Source: Betaproteobacteria bacterium
Lineage (GTDB): Bacteria; Pseudomonadota; Gammaproteobacteria; Burkholderiales; Rhodocyclaceae
Direction of reading: 5' to 3'
Length of the DNA: 64,000 nucleotides
Assembly (NCBI GenBank): GCA_016703785.1
Contig: JADJBM010000031.1
Span: forward strand, 1-64,000
Numbering within the stretch: the first letter of the stretch is position 1; each line of letters begins with the position of its first letter. A model generated the notes under the pieces. The model made no database searches. It had not been told where the DNA came from and was given only the letters and a program-made list of their open reading frames with translations. Positions 27,623 through 35,624 of the stretch are shown here, in pieces. A program made the position numbers and the translations under genes.

Positions 27623-29425
27623 ATGCGTACTCACTTTTGCGGCCTTGTCGAAGCCGCGCACCTAGACCAAACCATCACCTTGTGCGGCTGGGCACATCGC
27701 CGGCGCGACCATGGTGGCGTCATCTTCATTGATTTACGCGACCGCGAAGGCCTCGTGCAGGTGGTCTGCGACCCCGACCGCAAGGATACTTTTGCCACAG
27801 CCGAGCGCATCCGCAACGAGTTCGTGCTCAAGATCACCGGCCTAGTGCGCCGGCGTCCGGAGGGCACCATCAATTCCAATCTCACAAGCGGTGAGATCGA
27901 AGTGCTGGCGCAGGACATCGAGATTCTCAATCCCGCCGTCACGCCGCCGTTTCAACTGGACGAAGACAATCTTTCCGAGAACGTGCGCCTGACGCACCGC
28001 GTCATCGATCTGCGCCGCCCGCAAATGCAGAAGAACATGGTGCTCCGCTACAAGGTGGCAATGGCCTTCCGCCGTTTCCTTGATGCGCAAGGATTCATAG
28101 ATATCGAAACGCCGATGCTGACGAAGTCCACGCCCGAAGGCGCACGCGACTACTTGGTGCCCTCGCGCGTGCATGCCGGACAGTTCTTCGCCCTGCCGCA
28201 GTCGCCGCAGTTGTTCAAGCAATTGCTCATGGTCGCCGGTTTCGACCGTTACTACCAGATCACAAAGTGCTTCCGTGACGAGGATCTGCGCGCCGACCGC
28301 CAGCCCGAATTCACACAGGTCGATATCGAAACCTCCTTCCTTGATGAAAATGAAATCACGGCCATCATGGAAGAACTGATTCGTACTGTGTTCAAGGAAA
28401 CGCTGGGGGCCGACTTGCCCAAGCCGTTCCCGCGCCTCAGCCACGCGGAAGCCATGGCCCGCTACGGCTCAGACAAGCCGGATCTGCGCGTCGAGCTTGA
28501 ATTCACCGACCTCACAGACCTTATGAAGACGGTGGACTTCAAGGTCTTCCGCGCCGCCGCCGAACTCGCTGACGGTCGTGTCGCCGCGTTGCGCATCCCC
28601 GGTGGCGGCAGCTTCACGCGCAAGGAAATCGACGACTACACCGCCTTCGTCGCCATCTACGGTGCCAAGGGGCTTGCCTACATCAAGGTGAACGAAAGGT
28701 CCAAGGGCATCGAAGGTCTGCAATCGCCCATTCTGAAGTTTCTTTCAGCCGATGTCGTCACACAGATCATTGATCGCACCGGCGCCATGGATGGCGATTT
28801 GGTGTTCTTTGGCGCCGACCGCGCCAAGATCGTGAACGACGCTTTGGGCGCATTGCGAGTCAGGATCGGTCACGAGAAGGGCGCGGCTGGGGGCTATCTG
28901 GAATCCGGCTGGCGTCCGGTGTGGGTGGTTGACTTCCCGATGTTCGAGTACGACGAGGAGGACAAGCGCTGGGTGGCCCTGCATCACCCCTTCACCTCTC
29001 CCAAGGACGGCCACGAGGCGTTCATCGACAGCAATCCTGGCCAGTGTATGGCCAAGGCTTACGACCTTGCGCTGAATGGTTGGGAAATCGGTGGCGGCTC
29101 CGTGCGTATTCACCGCGAGGAAATCCAATCCAAGGTGTTCCGCGCACTTGCGATCGACGTCGAGGAAGCCGAGCATAAGTTTGGCTTCCTGCTCGAGGCC
29201 CTCAAGTACGGTGCGCCGCCGCACGGTGGACTCGCTTTTGGCCTGGACCGCATCGTCACCATGATGACCGGAGCGGAGTCGATCCGCGACGTGATCGCCT
29301 TTCCCAAGACCCAGCGCGCCCAGTGTCTGCTCACCAATGCGCCGGGGCCGGTTGACGAGAGACAGTTGCGCGAGTTGCACATTCGCCTGCGTCAGACCGA
29401 AACAGCCAAGCCTTCCGCAAGCTGA
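27623..29425 (+). CDS. aspS: Aspartyl-tRNA synthetase
   Basis: Charges tRNA-Asp (possibly also tRNA-Asn if the organism lacks AsnRS, not decidable here). The 600 residues have the N-terminal OB fold (LCGWAHRRRDHGGVIFIDLRD), class II motif 2 (KCFRDEDLRADRQPEFTQ), the GAD insert in the middle and motif 3 (GLAFGLDRI). Bacterial-type length. The secreted RNase gene follows after 14 nt and may be co-transcribed. Confidence 0.97.
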   Translation: MRTHFCGLVEAAHLDQTITLCGWAHRRRDHGGVIFIDLRDREGLVQVVCDPDRKDTFATAERIRNEFVLKITGLVRRRPEGTINSNLTSGEIEVLAQDIEILNPAVTPPFQLDEDNLSENVRLTHRVIDLRRPQMQKNMVLRYKVAMAFRRFLDAQGFIDIETPMLTKSTPEGARDYLVPSRVHAGQFFALPQSPQLFKQLLMVAGFDRYYQITKCFRDEDLRADRQPEFTQVDIETSFLDENEITAIMEELIRTVFKETLGADLPKPFPRLSHAEAMARYGSDKPDLRVELEFTDLTDLMKTVDFKVFRAAAELADGRVAALRIPGGGSFTRKEIDDYTAFVAIYGAKGLAYIKVNERSKGIEGLQSPILKFLSADVVTQIIDRTGAMDGDLVFFGADRAKIVNDALGALRVRIGHEKGAAGGYLESGWRPVWVVDFPMFEYDEEDKRWVALHHPFTSPKDGHEAFIDSNPGQCMAKAYDLALNGWEIGGGSVRIHREEIQSKVFRALAIDVEEAEHKFGFLLEALKYGAPPHGGLAFGLDRIVTMMTGAESIRDVIAFPKTQRAQCLLTNAPGPVDERQLRELHIRLRQTETAKPSAS

Positions 29426-29439
29426 GCACCCGGGGCGGG

Positions 29440-29820
29440 ATGCTGCGCCTTGGTCTGCTACTGCTGTCGATTCTCGCCACGACTTCGGTGGCGTCGCGGG
29501 ATTCGCGTCCGGATTACGACGTCCCGGCCATCCAGGCGACAGCCCTGCCTGGCGAAGCCCGCGAAACGCTTTCCCTGATCAAGCGGGGCGGCCCTTTCCC
29601 CTTCCGCAAGGACGGATCGGTCTTCGGCAATTACGAGCGGAGGTTGCCTGTGCGATCGCGAGGCTACTACCGCGAATATACCGTTCCCACTCCCGGCGCC
29701 CGCGATCGCGGCGCCAGGCGCATCGTCGCCGGCCTCGGCGGTACAGGCGATGTCAGATACTCGGGTGAGTACTATTTCACTGACGATCACTACTTCAGCT
29801 TCAGGAAGATTCTCGAATGA
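29440..29820 (+). CDS. Secreted guanyl-preferring RNase, barnase/RNase Sa type
   Basis: Extracellular or periplasmic ribonuclease of the microbial N1/T1 family. The 126-residue protein begins with a signal peptide (LRLGLLLLSILATTSVAS). The catalytic set of barnase can be matched to E79 (in YYREY), R93 or R94 (in RRIVAG) and H117 (in DDHYFSF), and the GGxGDVRYSGEYYFTDDHY end is typical. The gene overlaps the barstar gene by 4 nt (ATGA), so toxin and inhibitor are made together. It sits between two housekeeping genes rather than in a mobile element. Confidence 0.9.
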   Translation: MLRLGLLLLSILATTSVASRDSRPDYDVPAIQATALPGEARETLSLIKRGGPFPFRKDGSVFGNYERRLPVRSRGYYREYTVPTPGARDRGARRIVAGLGGTGDVRYSGEYYFTDDHYFSFRKILE

Positions 29821-30260
29821 GCCCCGGGAACCACATGAAAATCCTGCGCGATGTTGGGCGAGCTGGCGTCTACCATGTGCCCCAGCAAGGCATGGCCGCC
29901 TTGCTCTCTGCGGCCAAGACTGCCGGCTTTGCCACTCATCAAGTCGATCTGAGTTCGGTGCGCGACAAAACCGCTCTTTTCAGACGCCTGGCTACCGCCC
30001 TTGAATTTCCCGGCTGGTTCGGGCACAACTGGGACGCGCTGGCCGACTGCCTGAGCGATCTGGCTTGGCTACCGGCGGATGGCTACGTCCTCCTGCTGGA
30101 GCATTGCGACGGCTTCCAGACCAGTCATGCCGATGACTTCGACACCTCGCTGCAAGTCTTCGCTGCCGCCGCTGACGCATGGCGTGCCGAAGACATCCCG
30201 TTCTGGGTTCTGGTGGATCATCACGCCGATAATATTGCCGATTTTCCGGAACTCCAGTGA
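29817..30260 (+). CDS. Barstar family RNase inhibitor
   Basis: Cytoplasmic inhibitor expected to protect the cell from the RNase encoded just upstream. The 147 residues carry the family core FPGWFGHNWDALADCL at about 64-79, with acidic residues D73 and D77 at the positions that plug the barnase active site, and the VLLLEHCDGF strand. The ATG at 29817 has AGGAAG upstream at good spacing; a second ATG lies at 29835. Its stop overlaps the nudB start. Confidence 0.93.
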   Translation: MSPGNHMKILRDVGRAGVYHVPQQGMAALLSAAKTAGFATHQVDLSSVRDKTALFRRLATALEFPGWFGHNWDALADCLSDLAWLPADGYVLLLEHCDGFQTSHADDFDTSLQVFAAAADAWRAEDIPFWVLVDHHADNIADFPELQ

Positions 30261-30697
30261 AGAAGCCGGTTTCCGTCCTCGTTCTCATTCACACGCCTGC
30301 ACTTGAGGTGCTGTTGCTCGAACGAGCCGCTCATCCTGGTTTCTGGCAGTCGGTGACAGGCAGCCAGGAAGGCGATGAACCGCTTCGCGGCACAGCCGTT
30401 CGCGAGGTTGCGGAAGAAACCGGTATCGCTGCCAGGCCGGAGGATTTGGACGATTGGCACCTCACCAATCGTTTCGAGATTTTCCCGGAATGGCAGTATC
30501 GCTACACGCCCGGCGTGACGGAAAACATCGAGCATGTATTCAGTTTGATGCTCCCGTCGCCCCAATCCGTTTTCATTGCTCCGGACGAACACGTCGACCA
30601 CCGATGGTTGCCATGGCAAGAAGCGGCTCGTGCGGTTTTTTCCTGGAGCAACCGGGACGCCATCCTAATGCTGCCCCGGCGAGTCAGCCCTGCTTGA
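30257..30697 (+). CDS. nudB: Dihydroneopterin triphosphate diphosphatase
   Basis: Nudix hydrolase that removes pyrophosphate from dihydroneopterin triphosphate in folate synthesis. The 146 residues have a Nudix box from GSQEGDEPLRGTAVREVAEETGI and the following HLTNRFEIFPEWQYRYTPGVTENIEH block, typical of NudB. GTG start at 30257 overlaps the barstar stop. The neighbourhood aspS - DUF502 - nudB is common, so the RNase/barstar pair looks inserted into it. Confidence 0.92.
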   Translation: MKKPVSVLVLIHTPALEVLLLERAAHPGFWQSVTGSQEGDEPLRGTAVREVAEETGIAARPEDLDDWHLTNRFEIFPEWQYRYTPGVTENIEHVFSLMLPSPQSVFIAPDEHVDHRWLPWQEAARAVFSWSNRDAILMLPRRVSPA

Positions 30698-30899
30698 CCG
30701 GCACCCCGGCCAACTTCTTCTCCATGCAATCCGGGCAGTAACACCCCTGGCCTTTTTCCAATTGGACGGGCAGGGGCGGCAACGCTGCGCACCAGCAGCG
30801 TATCCAGCCGGCTTCCATTCCGCAGGTAAATACCCGACCACAACCGGGGCAAGTGCGCTCGCCTTCGCAACCATTAGACATGATTGAAATTATAGCCAT
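30684..30899 (-). CDS. Cysteine-rich CWC family small protein
   Basis: A 71-residue protein with eight cysteines, CEGERTCPGCGRVFTC, CWC and CYCPDC, the spacing of the Cys-rich CWC family, presumably a metal-binding protein of unknown role. GAGG lies 9 nt before the ATG at 30899; an in-frame ATG at 30881 is an alternative. Its last 14 nt overlap the end of nudB on the other strand. It is divergent from hsp20. Confidence 0.75.
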   Translation of the reverse strand: MAIISIMSNGCEGERTCPGCGRVFTCGMEAGWIRCWCAALPPLPVQLEKGQGCYCPDCMEKKLAGVPVKQG

Positions 30900-30911
30900 T
30901 GAACACGTCCT

Positions 30912-30939
30912 CTTGAAACTGCACCAGCCCCCCCTATAT
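30912..30939 (+). promoter_or_regulatory. Sigma-32-type heat-shock promoter of hsp20
   Basis: CTTGAAA (30912-30918), a 12-nt spacer and CCCCTATAT (30931-30939) match the sigma-32 consensus CTTGAAA-N11-16-CCCCATNT closely. It lies 43 nt before the hsp20 ATG, exactly where a heat-shock promoter is expected. Confidence 0.75.
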
Positions 30940-30981
30940 TGATTGCATGGGTTTAATACTTACTTGTTTAAAGGAGGCATC

Positions 30982-31401
30982 ATGGCCAATATCGTGCGTT
31001 CCGGTTCGGACCCCTTCGACGACATCTTCCGCGGCTTTTTCGTCCGCCCCGTCGATTTCGGCAATCAGGCCGACGTGCCCTCAATCAAGATAGACGTCAA
31101 GGAGCAGGGCGACGCCTACAGGGTGCACGCTGAGTTGCCGGGCATCCGCAAGGAAGACATCCACGTGAATATCGACGGCTCCGTCGTATCGATCAGCGCC
31201 GAGCGCAAGCAGGAGAAGGAGATCAAGGAAGGCGAACGCGTCCTCCGCACCGAACGCTATTTCGGCAAGGTGTCGCGCAGCTTCCAACTCGGTCAGGACA
31301 TCGACGAATCGAAATCCACCGCCAAATTTACCGATGGGGTACTCGATTTGACGCTGCCGAAAAAGGCCGCGGCGGCAGCCAAGCGCCTGGCCATTGACTG
31401 A
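30982..31401 (+). CDS. Small heat-shock protein, Hsp20 family
   Basis: ATP-independent chaperone that holds unfolding proteins. The start is the ATG at 30982, directly after AAAGGAGG. The 139-residue protein has a short N-terminal arm (DPFDDIFRGFFVRPVDF), then the alpha-crystallin domain from about 35 to 130 with AELPGIRKEDIHVNIDG and GVLDLTLPK. The C-terminal IxI-type motif is weak (AKRLAID). A sigma-32-like promoter precedes it and a hairpin terminator follows. Confidence 0.93.
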   Translation: MANIVRSGSDPFDDIFRGFFVRPVDFGNQADVPSIKIDVKEQGDAYRVHAELPGIRKEDIHVNIDGSVVSISAERKQEKEIKEGERVLRTERYFGKVSRSFQLGQDIDESKSTAKFTDGVLDLTLPKKAAAAAKRLAID

Positions 31402-31431
31402 CCCCCGATCCGGCGATATGCCGGTTCTGTG

Positions 31432-31462
31432 GCGGGAAGCCTCGGCTTCCCGCTTTTTCTTT
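31432..31462 (+). terminator. Terminator after hsp20
   Basis: GCGGGAAGC (31432-31440) pairs with GCTTCCCGC (31445-31453) around a 4-nt loop and is followed by TTTTTCTTT. Clear factor-independent terminator between hsp20 and argB. Confidence 0.85.
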
Positions 31463-31509
31463 ATAGGGCAGACGGTTAGAATTGGCGCTTCGCGCCCTCT
31501 TTTGCAATC

Positions 31510-32397
31510 ATGACTGACATCAACATCTCCCCCACAGTCGAAGCCAGCGTCCTCGCCGCGGCCCTGCCCTATATCCGCCGCTTTCAGGATAAGACGATCG
31601 TCATCAAATACGGCGGCAACGCCATGACGGATGACAACCTCAAGCAGTGTTTCGCCCGCGACGTGGTGCTGCTCAAACTGGTTGGCATGAACCCCGTAGT
31701 GGTGCATGGCGGCGGGCCGCAGATCGAGACACTCCTCAAGCGCGTCGGCAAGCAAGGCGAGTTCATACAGGGCATGCGCGTCACGGATCGCGACACCATG
31801 GATGTTGTCGAGATGGTGCTGGGTGGGCTCGTGAACAAGGAGATCGTCAACCTCATCAACCAGCATGGCGGGAAAGCCGTCGGCCTATCGGGCAAGGATG
31901 GTGCTTTCATTCGCGCCAGGAAGCTGCTCATGCCGAAGCATGACAGTCCCCAAACTCTGCTCGACCTCGGCTACGTTGGTGAAATCACTGCGATCGATCC
32001 GAGCCTGATCGCCTTCCTCGACTCGGGTGACTTCATCCCCGTCATCGCACCCATTGGCGTGGGGAGCGAGGGCGAGTCCTACAACATCAACGCCGACGTC
32101 GTCGCCGGCAAGCTGGCCGAAATCCTCAGGGCAGAGAAGTTGGTGCTGCTCACCAACACCCCCGGGGTGCTCGACAAGGGTGGAAAACTGCTGACCGGCC
32201 TCACGCCGAAGCAGATCGACGATCTCGTTGCCGACGGCACGCTCTCCGGCGGCATGCTGCCGAAGATCGGCTCTGCGCTCGATGCTGCACGCAGCGGCGT
32301 GAAGAACGTGCATATCATCGATGGTCGTGTCGAGCATGCGCTGCTGCTTGAGATTCTCACCGACCATGGCGTCGGCACCATGATCAACAGCAAGTGA
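31510..32397 (+). CDS. argB: Acetylglutamate kinase
   Basis: Second step of arginine synthesis, the usual feedback point. The 295 residues have the kinase core IKYGGNAM, VVHGGGPQI, INADVVAGKLAE and the late GGMLPKIGSALDAA block. The length and the N-terminal extension before the core (about 30 residues) suggest the arginine-sensitive hexameric type. The stop overlaps the GTG start of the HAD gene by 4 nt. Confidence 0.96.
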   Translation: MTDINISPTVEASVLAAALPYIRRFQDKTIVIKYGGNAMTDDNLKQCFARDVVLLKLVGMNPVVVHGGGPQIETLLKRVGKQGEFIQGMRVTDRDTMDVVEMVLGGLVNKEIVNLINQHGGKAVGLSGKDGAFIRARKLLMPKHDSPQTLLDLGYVGEITAIDPSLIAFLDSGDFIPVIAPIGVGSEGESYNINADVVAGKLAEILRAEKLVLLTNTPGVLDKGGKLLTGLTPKQIDDLVADGTLSGGMLPKIGSALDAARSGVKNVHIIDGRVEHALLLEILTDHGVGTMINSK

Positions 32398-33044
32398 GTG
32401 CCCCGGATCGTCGGGTCTGGCTGTTTGACCTCGACAACACCCTGCACGACGCTGATCCGTACATCTTTCCGCACATCAACCGTGCCATGACTGCCTATGT
32501 CGCGCAGCAGGCCGGGCTCGACGAGGCTGCTGCCTCTGTCCTTCGCGAAACCTACTGGCGGCGCTACGGTGCCACGCTCCTGGGCCTGATGCGGCATCAC
32601 GGCACGGATCCGCTCCACTTCCTCCGGCACACGCATCAGTTTGACGATCTGCCAGGCATGGTGGTCTTCCAACCGGCGATTCGCCAGATCCTGCGCCGGC
32701 TTCCCGGCGCGAAAATCGTCTTCTCCAATGCCCCGCGACACTATGCCGAGGCGGTACTCGACATCATGGGCGTGCGCCATCTTTTCGATGCCGTCTGCGC
32801 AATCGAGCACATGCGCTATAGCCCCAAACCGGGGATTCATGGTTTCCGGCGCCTGATCCACGAACATCGTCTCAAGCCGGCACGCTGCATCCTTGTCGAG
32901 GACAGCGCGGAAAACCTGAAGACGGCCAAGCGGCTTGGCATGCGCACGATCTGGATCAGCAATCAGAAGCGGTGCCCCGCCTGGGTCGACCTCAGGCTAG
33001 AATCCGTGCTCGAACTGCCGCGCCGTCTCAGCGCGCTGGGATAA
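32394..33044 (+). CDS. HAD family pyrimidine 5'-nucleotidase
   Basis: Haloacid-dehalogenase-type phosphatase similar to the SDT1/PHM8 pyrimidine nucleotidases. The 216 residues contain motif I FDLDNTLHDAD, motif II VFSNAPRHY, a lysine in YSPKPGIHGF and the acidic motif ILVEDSAENLKTAK. GTG start at 32394 overlaps argB; slmA follows after 12 nt. The argB - HAD - slmA order is typical of betaproteobacteria. Confidence 0.9.
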   Translation: MSAPDRRVWLFDLDNTLHDADPYIFPHINRAMTAYVAQQAGLDEAAASVLRETYWRRYGATLLGLMRHHGTDPLHFLRHTHQFDDLPGMVVFQPAIRQILRRLPGAKIVFSNAPRHYAEAVLDIMGVRHLFDAVCAIEHMRYSPKPGIHGFRRLIHEHRLKPARCILVEDSAENLKTAKRLGMRTIWISNQKRCPAWVDLRLESVLELPRRLSALG

Positions 33045-33056
33045 AAGGGAAGAGCC

Positions 33057-33653
33057 ATGGGCACCAAGCCGGGGGAACGCAAGCTGCAGATCCTGCAGAC
33101 CATCGCCGAACTGTTGCAGGATCCGAAGGGGGAGAGAATCACCACGGCACTTCTGGCAAAGAAGCTGGGTGTCTCGGAGGCGGCTCTCTACCGCCATTTC
33201 GCAAGCAAGGCGCAGATGTACGAAGGCCTGATCGAGTTTATAGAAACCGGGTTTTTCTCCGTCATCAACAAGATATGCGCCGAAGAGCAATCCGGCGTGA
33301 AGCAGGCTGAACTGATCGTCGCCATGCTGCTGGGGTTTGCACAGAAAAACCGTGGCTTGACGCGGGTGTTGGTCGGGGATGCGCTGGTCAACGAGGATGA
33401 CCGCCTGCAGGTGCGCATCAATCAGTTGCTCGACCGGGTCGAGGCGGCCCTCAAGCAGGCTTTGCGCATCGCGGCGACGAACAACGAACTGCCGAGTGGC
33501 GAGGATGCCGCTGCCGCTGCCAATCTTTGCCTGTGCTACGTCATGGGGCGCTGGCAGCTGTTCGTCAAGAGCGGCTTCACGCGCGAGCCGATGATGCAAT
33601 GGCCGCAGCAGTGGCCGATGCTGCTGGCTGGCTGCCTGTCGCAGCCAGCTTGA
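33057..33653 (+). CDS. slmA: Nucleoid occlusion protein SlmA
   Basis: TetR-like DNA-binding protein that stops FtsZ rings from forming over the nucleoid. The 198 residues have an N-terminal helix-turn-helix (ITTALLAKKLGVSEAALYRHFASKAQMYEGLIEF), the SlmA-type IETGFFSVINKI continuation and the C-terminal LCLCYVMGRWQLFVKSGF block. Convergent with hemB with a 3-nt gap. Confidence 0.93.
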   Translation: MGTKPGERKLQILQTIAELLQDPKGERITTALLAKKLGVSEAALYRHFASKAQMYEGLIEFIETGFFSVINKICAEEQSGVKQAELIVAMLLGFAQKNRGLTRVLVGDALVNEDDRLQVRINQLLDRVEAALKQALRIAATNNELPSGEDAAAAANLCLCYVMGRWQLFVKSGFTREPMMQWPQQWPMLLAGCLSQPA

Positions 33654-33656
33654 AAC

Positions 33657-34664
33657 CTAATTGCCTTCCTTGAGCCACTTCGCCGCATCGAGGGCGAAGT
33701 AGGTCAGAATCGCGTCGGCGCCGGCGCGTTTCATCGACAGCAATGCCTCCAGCACGCAGTCCTTCTCGTCGATCCAGCCGTTCTGCCCCCCTGCCTTCAG
33801 CATGGCGTACTCACCGCTCACCTGATAGACGCAGGTCGGCACCCCGAACGCATCCTTCACTCGCCGCACAATATCCAGGTAGGGCAATCCGGGTTTCACC
33901 ATCACCATGTCAGCGCCTTCGGCAATATCCAGCGCCACTTCGCGCAATGCCTCGTCGCTGTTGGCCGGATCCATCTGGTAGGTGTATTTGTTGCCTTTGC
34001 CCAGATTCCCCGCCGATCCCACGGCGTCGCGGAAGGGGCCATAAAAGCTCGATGCATACTTGGCAGAGTAGGCCAGGATGCGGGCATGGATCTGCCGTTG
34101 GCCATCCAGCTCGGCGCGGATGCGGCCGATGCGGCCGTCCATCATGTCGGAAGGCGCCACCACATCGGCACCGGCCTGCGCATGAGTCAGCGCCTGCCTG
34201 GCCAGCACTTCCAGCGTCTCGTCGTTGAGCACATAGCCGCTTTCGTCGATGAGACCATCCTGGCCGTGACTGGTATAGGGGTCGAGCGCGATGTCGGTAA
34301 TCACGCCCAGATTGGGAAATTCCTTCTTCAGCGCCTGCACCACGCGCGGCACAAGGCCGTCCGGATTGCAGGCCTCCTCCGCCCCATTTGTTTTCAGCGG
34401 CTGCGCGATCACCGGGAAAAGCGCCAGGGCCGGTACGCCAAGCCGTACGGCCTCCTCCGCCACACCTAGCAATTGGTCAAGCGAATGGCGAAACACGCCC
34501 GGCATGGAGGCTACCGGTTCGGACAGGCCCTGACCTTCCAATACAAACACCGGATAAATCAGATCGTCGGTCGTCACTCGGTTCTCACGCATCAAGCGGC
34601 GTGAGAAATCGTCGCGTCGCATGCGCCGCATGCGGGTCGTGGGAAAAGCACCTGATAAGCTCAT
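33657..34664 (-). CDS. hemB: Delta-aminolevulinic acid dehydratase
   Basis: Joins two 5-aminolevulinate molecules to porphobilinogen in heme synthesis. I set the start at 34664 (MSLSGAFPTTRMRRMRRDDF), giving about 335 residues; the frame opens 33 nt earlier. The Schiff-base lysines lie in SAKYASSFYGPFRDA and VKPGLPYLDIV. The metal-site region lacks the zinc cysteine triplet and reads ALDPYTSHGQDG, the aspartate-rich magnesium type. Upstream on the other strand lies the candidate small RNA. Confidence 0.95.
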   Translation of the reverse strand: MSLSGAFPTTRMRRMRRDDFSRRLMRENRVTTDDLIYPVFVLEGQGLSEPVASMPGVFRHSLDQLLGVAEEAVRLGVPALALFPVIAQPLKTNGAEEACNPDGLVPRVVQALKKEFPNLGVITDIALDPYTSHGQDGLIDESGYVLNDETLEVLARQALTHAQAGADVVAPSDMMDGRIGRIRAELDGQRQIHARILAYSAKYASSFYGPFRDAVGSAGNLGKGNKYTYQMDPANSDEALREVALDIAEGADMVMVKPGLPYLDIVRRVKDAFGVPTCVYQVSGEYAMLKAGGQNGWIDEKDCVLEALLSMKRAGADAILTYFALDAAKWLKEGN

Positions 34665-34702
34665 GGTTTCTTCATAAGAAAAATATTTAATTCGCACTTA
34701 AT

Positions 34703-34731
34703 GGAACTTGCGCGGATGATTTTCGCTCAGA
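34703..34731 (+). promoter_or_regulatory. Sigma-E-like promoter of the candidate small RNA
   Basis: GGAACTT (34703-34709), 17 nt and TCAGA (34727-34731) match the envelope-stress sigma factor consensus (GGAACTT-N16/17-TCTGA type in E. coli RpoE and Pseudomonas AlgU). No gene on the plus strand other than the predicted RNA lies downstream before the terminator. Confidence 0.55.
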
Positions 34732-34737
34732 AACGAC

Positions 34738-34848
34738 AGATGGTGTTGAACCGTCTCCCGCTTCACCTCCCTGAGCGGGTGCCTTAATCAAGTTAAGGCG
34801 TTTCTGCCCCCGGTTTTTCTCCCCTTTAGCCGGGGGCATTTCTTTTTT
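34738..34848 (+). ncRNA. Candidate ErsA/Spot 42-locus small RNA with anti-SD loop
   Basis: About 110 nt between a sigma-E-like promoter and a strong plus-strand terminator, in a gap where both neighbours run on the minus strand. Four stem-loops: 34739-34744 with 34750-34755; CCCGCT (34757-34762) with AGCGGG (34774-34779), whose loop shows ACCTCC (34765-34770), identical to the 16S tail; GCCTTAA (34781-34787) with TTAAGGC (34793-34799); and the terminator stem. The 3' 23 nt are antisense to the end of engB. Spot 42 (E. coli) and sigma-dependent ErsA (Pseudomonas) also lie convergent to engB. Homology is not shown, only position, promoter type and architecture. Confidence 0.6.
34805..34848 (+). 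terminator. Plus-strand terminator of the candidate small RNA
   Basis: TGCCCCCGG (34805-34813) pairs with CCGGGGGCA (34830-34838), perfect 9 bp, around a pyrimidine-rich loop, followed by TTTCTTTTTT (34839-34848). The minus strand has no T tract after the stem, so it acts on the plus strand although hemB and engB are both minus. Confidence 0.8.
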
Positions 34849-35455
34849 CCGCCGCATCTTCTGCCAGATCGAGCCATCGGCCAATGGCCCGTTCTGCTTC
34901 CTCGCCTCCGGTTTTCTTTAAACTCGAGAATAGCTGTACGCTCACCTGGTCGGCCCATGGAGCCATTTCATTCCGCGTGACCTGCAGAACTTTCGCCGCC
35001 TCGGTGCGCGTCAGCTTGTCAGACTTCGTCAGCAGGATATGAATGGGCTTGCCGGTCGGACCAAACCACTCGAGCATCTGGCGATCAAGGTCGGTCAACG
35101 GCCGACGCGCATCCATGATCAGCACTAGGCCGCAGATGTTCTCACGACGGGTAAGATAGGACGCCAACACACCCTGCCACTGGCGCCTGATCTCCTCCGG
35201 GACATCGGCATAGCCGTAGCCTGGCAGATCCACAAGAAAGGCGCCGCACTGCAGACGAAAAAAATTGATCAATTGCGTGCGCCCCGGCGTCTTGCTGACG
35301 AAGGCCAGTCGCGTCCTGCCCGCCAAGGTGTTGATCGCGCTCGACTTGCCGGAGTTGGATCGGCCGGCGAAAGCGATCTCCGCACCCGCAGGCGGTGGCA
35401 AATCACTCAGCTTCGCCGCCGAGAGCGTAAAAACCGCATTGGCAAACAGGGACAT
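34826..35455 (-). CDS. engB: Ribosome biogenesis GTP-binding protein EngB (YihA/YsxC)
   Basis: Essential GTPase for assembly of the large ribosomal subunit. I use the ATG at 35455 (MSLFANAVFTLSAAKL), the usual beginning, giving about 209 residues; the frame opens 87 nt further upstream without homology. G1 GRSNSGKSS, G2/G3 KTPGRTQ and DLPGYGYADV, and G4 TKSDK are all present. The gene is divergent from cytochrome c4, which is how engB is commonly placed in betaproteobacteria. Confidence 0.95.
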   Translation of the reverse strand: MSLFANAVFTLSAAKLSDLPPPAGAEIAFAGRSNSGKSSAINTLAGRTRLAFVSKTPGRTQLINFFRLQCGAFLVDLPGYGYADVPEEIRRQWQGVLASYLTRRENICGLVLIMDARRPLTDLDRQMLEWFGPTGKPIHILLTKSDKLTRTEAAKVLQVTRNEMAPWADQVSVQLFSSLKKTGGEEAERAIGRWLDLAEDAAEKRNAPG

Positions 35456-35624
35456 AGGGGTGACGGGCCGAGGCCCGCAGAACATCGCGCAAGCAAGGTA
35501 AGTTGGTATAGAATAACAGCTTTTTAGCTTCGGCCGCCGCATCTGGCACTCGCATCATGGGTGCCATGGATCATGGCGCACGCTGATACATCGTTCTGAA
35601 AATCCGGTTCGGGGAGTCGTACTT

